NCBI GenBank assembly: GCA_944368925.1
Contig: CALVXG010000008.1
Span: 1 to 64,000, forward strand
DNA from: an uncultured Clostridia bacterium
GTDB taxonomy: Bacteria; Bacillota; Clostridia; Christensenellales; Borkfalkiaceae
DNA length: 64,000 nucleotides
Reading direction: 5' to 3'
Shown here: positions 63,492-64,000 of the stretch, piece after piece
How the letters are laid out: every line of letters begins with the position of its first letter
How positions within the stretch are numbered: position 1 is the first letter of the stretch
Translations under genes and position numbers: made by a program
Notes under the pieces: generated by a model
Database searches by the model: none
Told to the model about the DNA's origin: nothing
What the model saw: the letters and a program-made list of their open reading frames with translations, nothing else

Positions 63492-64000
63492 ATGATTCAA
63501 TCTTTCAGCAGAAAGAAATCGCTGGTCGTGGCATTGCTGGCGGTTATCGTGGCCCTGTCTTTTTGTTTCGGTGTGCTGATGTTCACCAACAAAAACGTAC
63601 AGGCGGACGACGATTTGGGTACGATCACCGTACATAACCACGACGACAACCAGATCGGGATCACGATCGAAGGCGTGACGACGGAAACGACGACAACCAA
63701 CGTGTTCGATACGATCCAGAATTCGCATAGAATGAATGAATACGGCAGATTTTTGCGGTTCATCTTCTTCAACGGGCAGCCTCTGTTCAATACGCCGCAA
63801 ACAACGACGTCTTTGCCTACGCCTACTTACAATACGGGTAACTTCGGATTGGGCGGCTATACGTACCTGATGGTCACGAACCGTAAAGTGGGCAGCGTGA
63901 AAGCGGGCTTCCAGAAAGGGGACGTTCTGTACTTCAAGAAGGGATTTACTCCTTTGTATTACGAGGGAGGCGAATTCATGTGGTACGAAGGTTCGCTCAA
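63492..64000 (+). CDS. Secreted protein, 3' end outside window
   Basis: ATG 63492, behind GGGAGGAAAATAT, opens a frame that runs off the right edge (169 complete codons). It begins with a signal peptide (KKSLVVALLAVIVALSFCFG, cleavage near VQA-DD), then a Thr-rich stretch and a beta-rich domain with Gly and aromatic residues (NTGNFGLGGYTYLMVTNRK, VGSVKAGFQKGDVLYFKKG). I do not recognise the family. Its place 46 bases after the CBM_X2 protein suggests another cell-surface protein of the sugar locus. Confidence 0.7.
   Translation, partial: MIQSFSRKKSLVVALLAVIVALSFCFGVLMFTNKNVQADDDLGTITVHNHDDNQIGITIEGVTTETTTTNVFDTIQNSHRMNEYGRFLRFIFFNGQPLFNTPQTTTSLPTPTYNTGNFGLGGYTYLMVTNRKVGSVKAGFQKGDVLYFKKGFTPLYYEGGEFMWYEGSL

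Noticed and set aside
1-64000. CRISPR array, rRNA and tRNA genes
   Set aside because: No regularly spaced direct repeats, conserved rRNA segments or cloverleaf sequences were noticed on either strand. The read was by eye, so a single tRNA could be missed.

Overview
The window looks like a chromosomal segment of an anaerobic, Gram-positive-type member of the Clostridia. I infer a gut lineage near Christensenellales, from gene content only. The signs are DapL-type lysine synthesis, a type III glutamine synthetase (GlnN), an archaeal-style split glutamate synthase, the S4 protein RqcP, an IspD-IspF fusion, strong AGGAGG ribosome sites, sigma-A promoters with 16-18 base spacers, and no outer-membrane genes. 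I found no rRNA, tRNA or CRISPR array.

Layout. 1-5.7 kb is a mosaic of mobile-element pieces: a rolling-circle (HUH) Rep cut by the window edge, a TnpW-like protein, a large serine recombinase, a second Rep that lacks its N-terminus and is fused to a Bro-N domain, a field of strong hairpins, and a sigma-region-4-like protein. It abuts a surface-protein gene without a proper start (5.78-7.2 kb). 7.9-24.5 kb is a nitrogen and amino-acid block: glnN, amt-glnB, a glutamate synthase split over five ORFs with purA inserted among them, an ANTAR regulator, then dapF, pyrG and dapL. 24.9-27.2 kb holds a GntR/ABC exporter operon. 27.8-31.1 kb (minus strand) holds rqcP, ispDF, a GNAT acetyltransferase and radA. 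31.3-39.9 kb is rpoB-rpoC, without the usual ribosomal-protein neighbours. 40.2-45.5 kb has a CmpB-like membrane protein, a nitroreductase, and a divergent AraC regulator with rhaB-rhaA. 46-54.7 kb is a mixture: paired ChrA half-transporters, HU, a SIMPL protein, a ZIP transporter, an SGNH esterase, a metallophosphoesterase, and a protein resembling a catalytically dead piece of DNA polymerase III alpha. 54.9-64 kb is a carbohydrate locus: LacI regulator, lipoprotein binding protein, two permeases, a GH99-like lipoprotein, and surface proteins with CBM_X2-like domains.

How the parts work together. GlnN and the split GOGAT assimilate ammonium brought in by Amt. An ANTAR antiterminator is encoded in the same block. 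At least two leaders, before glnN and amt, place a hexaloop hairpin (A at loop position 1, G at 4) over the 5' arm of an intrinsic terminator, so the circuit may be controlled by [15 protein letters not shown]. The sugar locus is probably controlled by its LacI protein through two 14-base palindromes at its own promoter.

The observations I consider most novel are the dead DnaE-like protein (53.7 kb), the Rep-Bro-N fusion cut by a recombinase element (2.8 kb), and the nested or clustered hairpins beside the Rep genes. All functional calls come from reading the sequence and from family knowledge; no database search was run.
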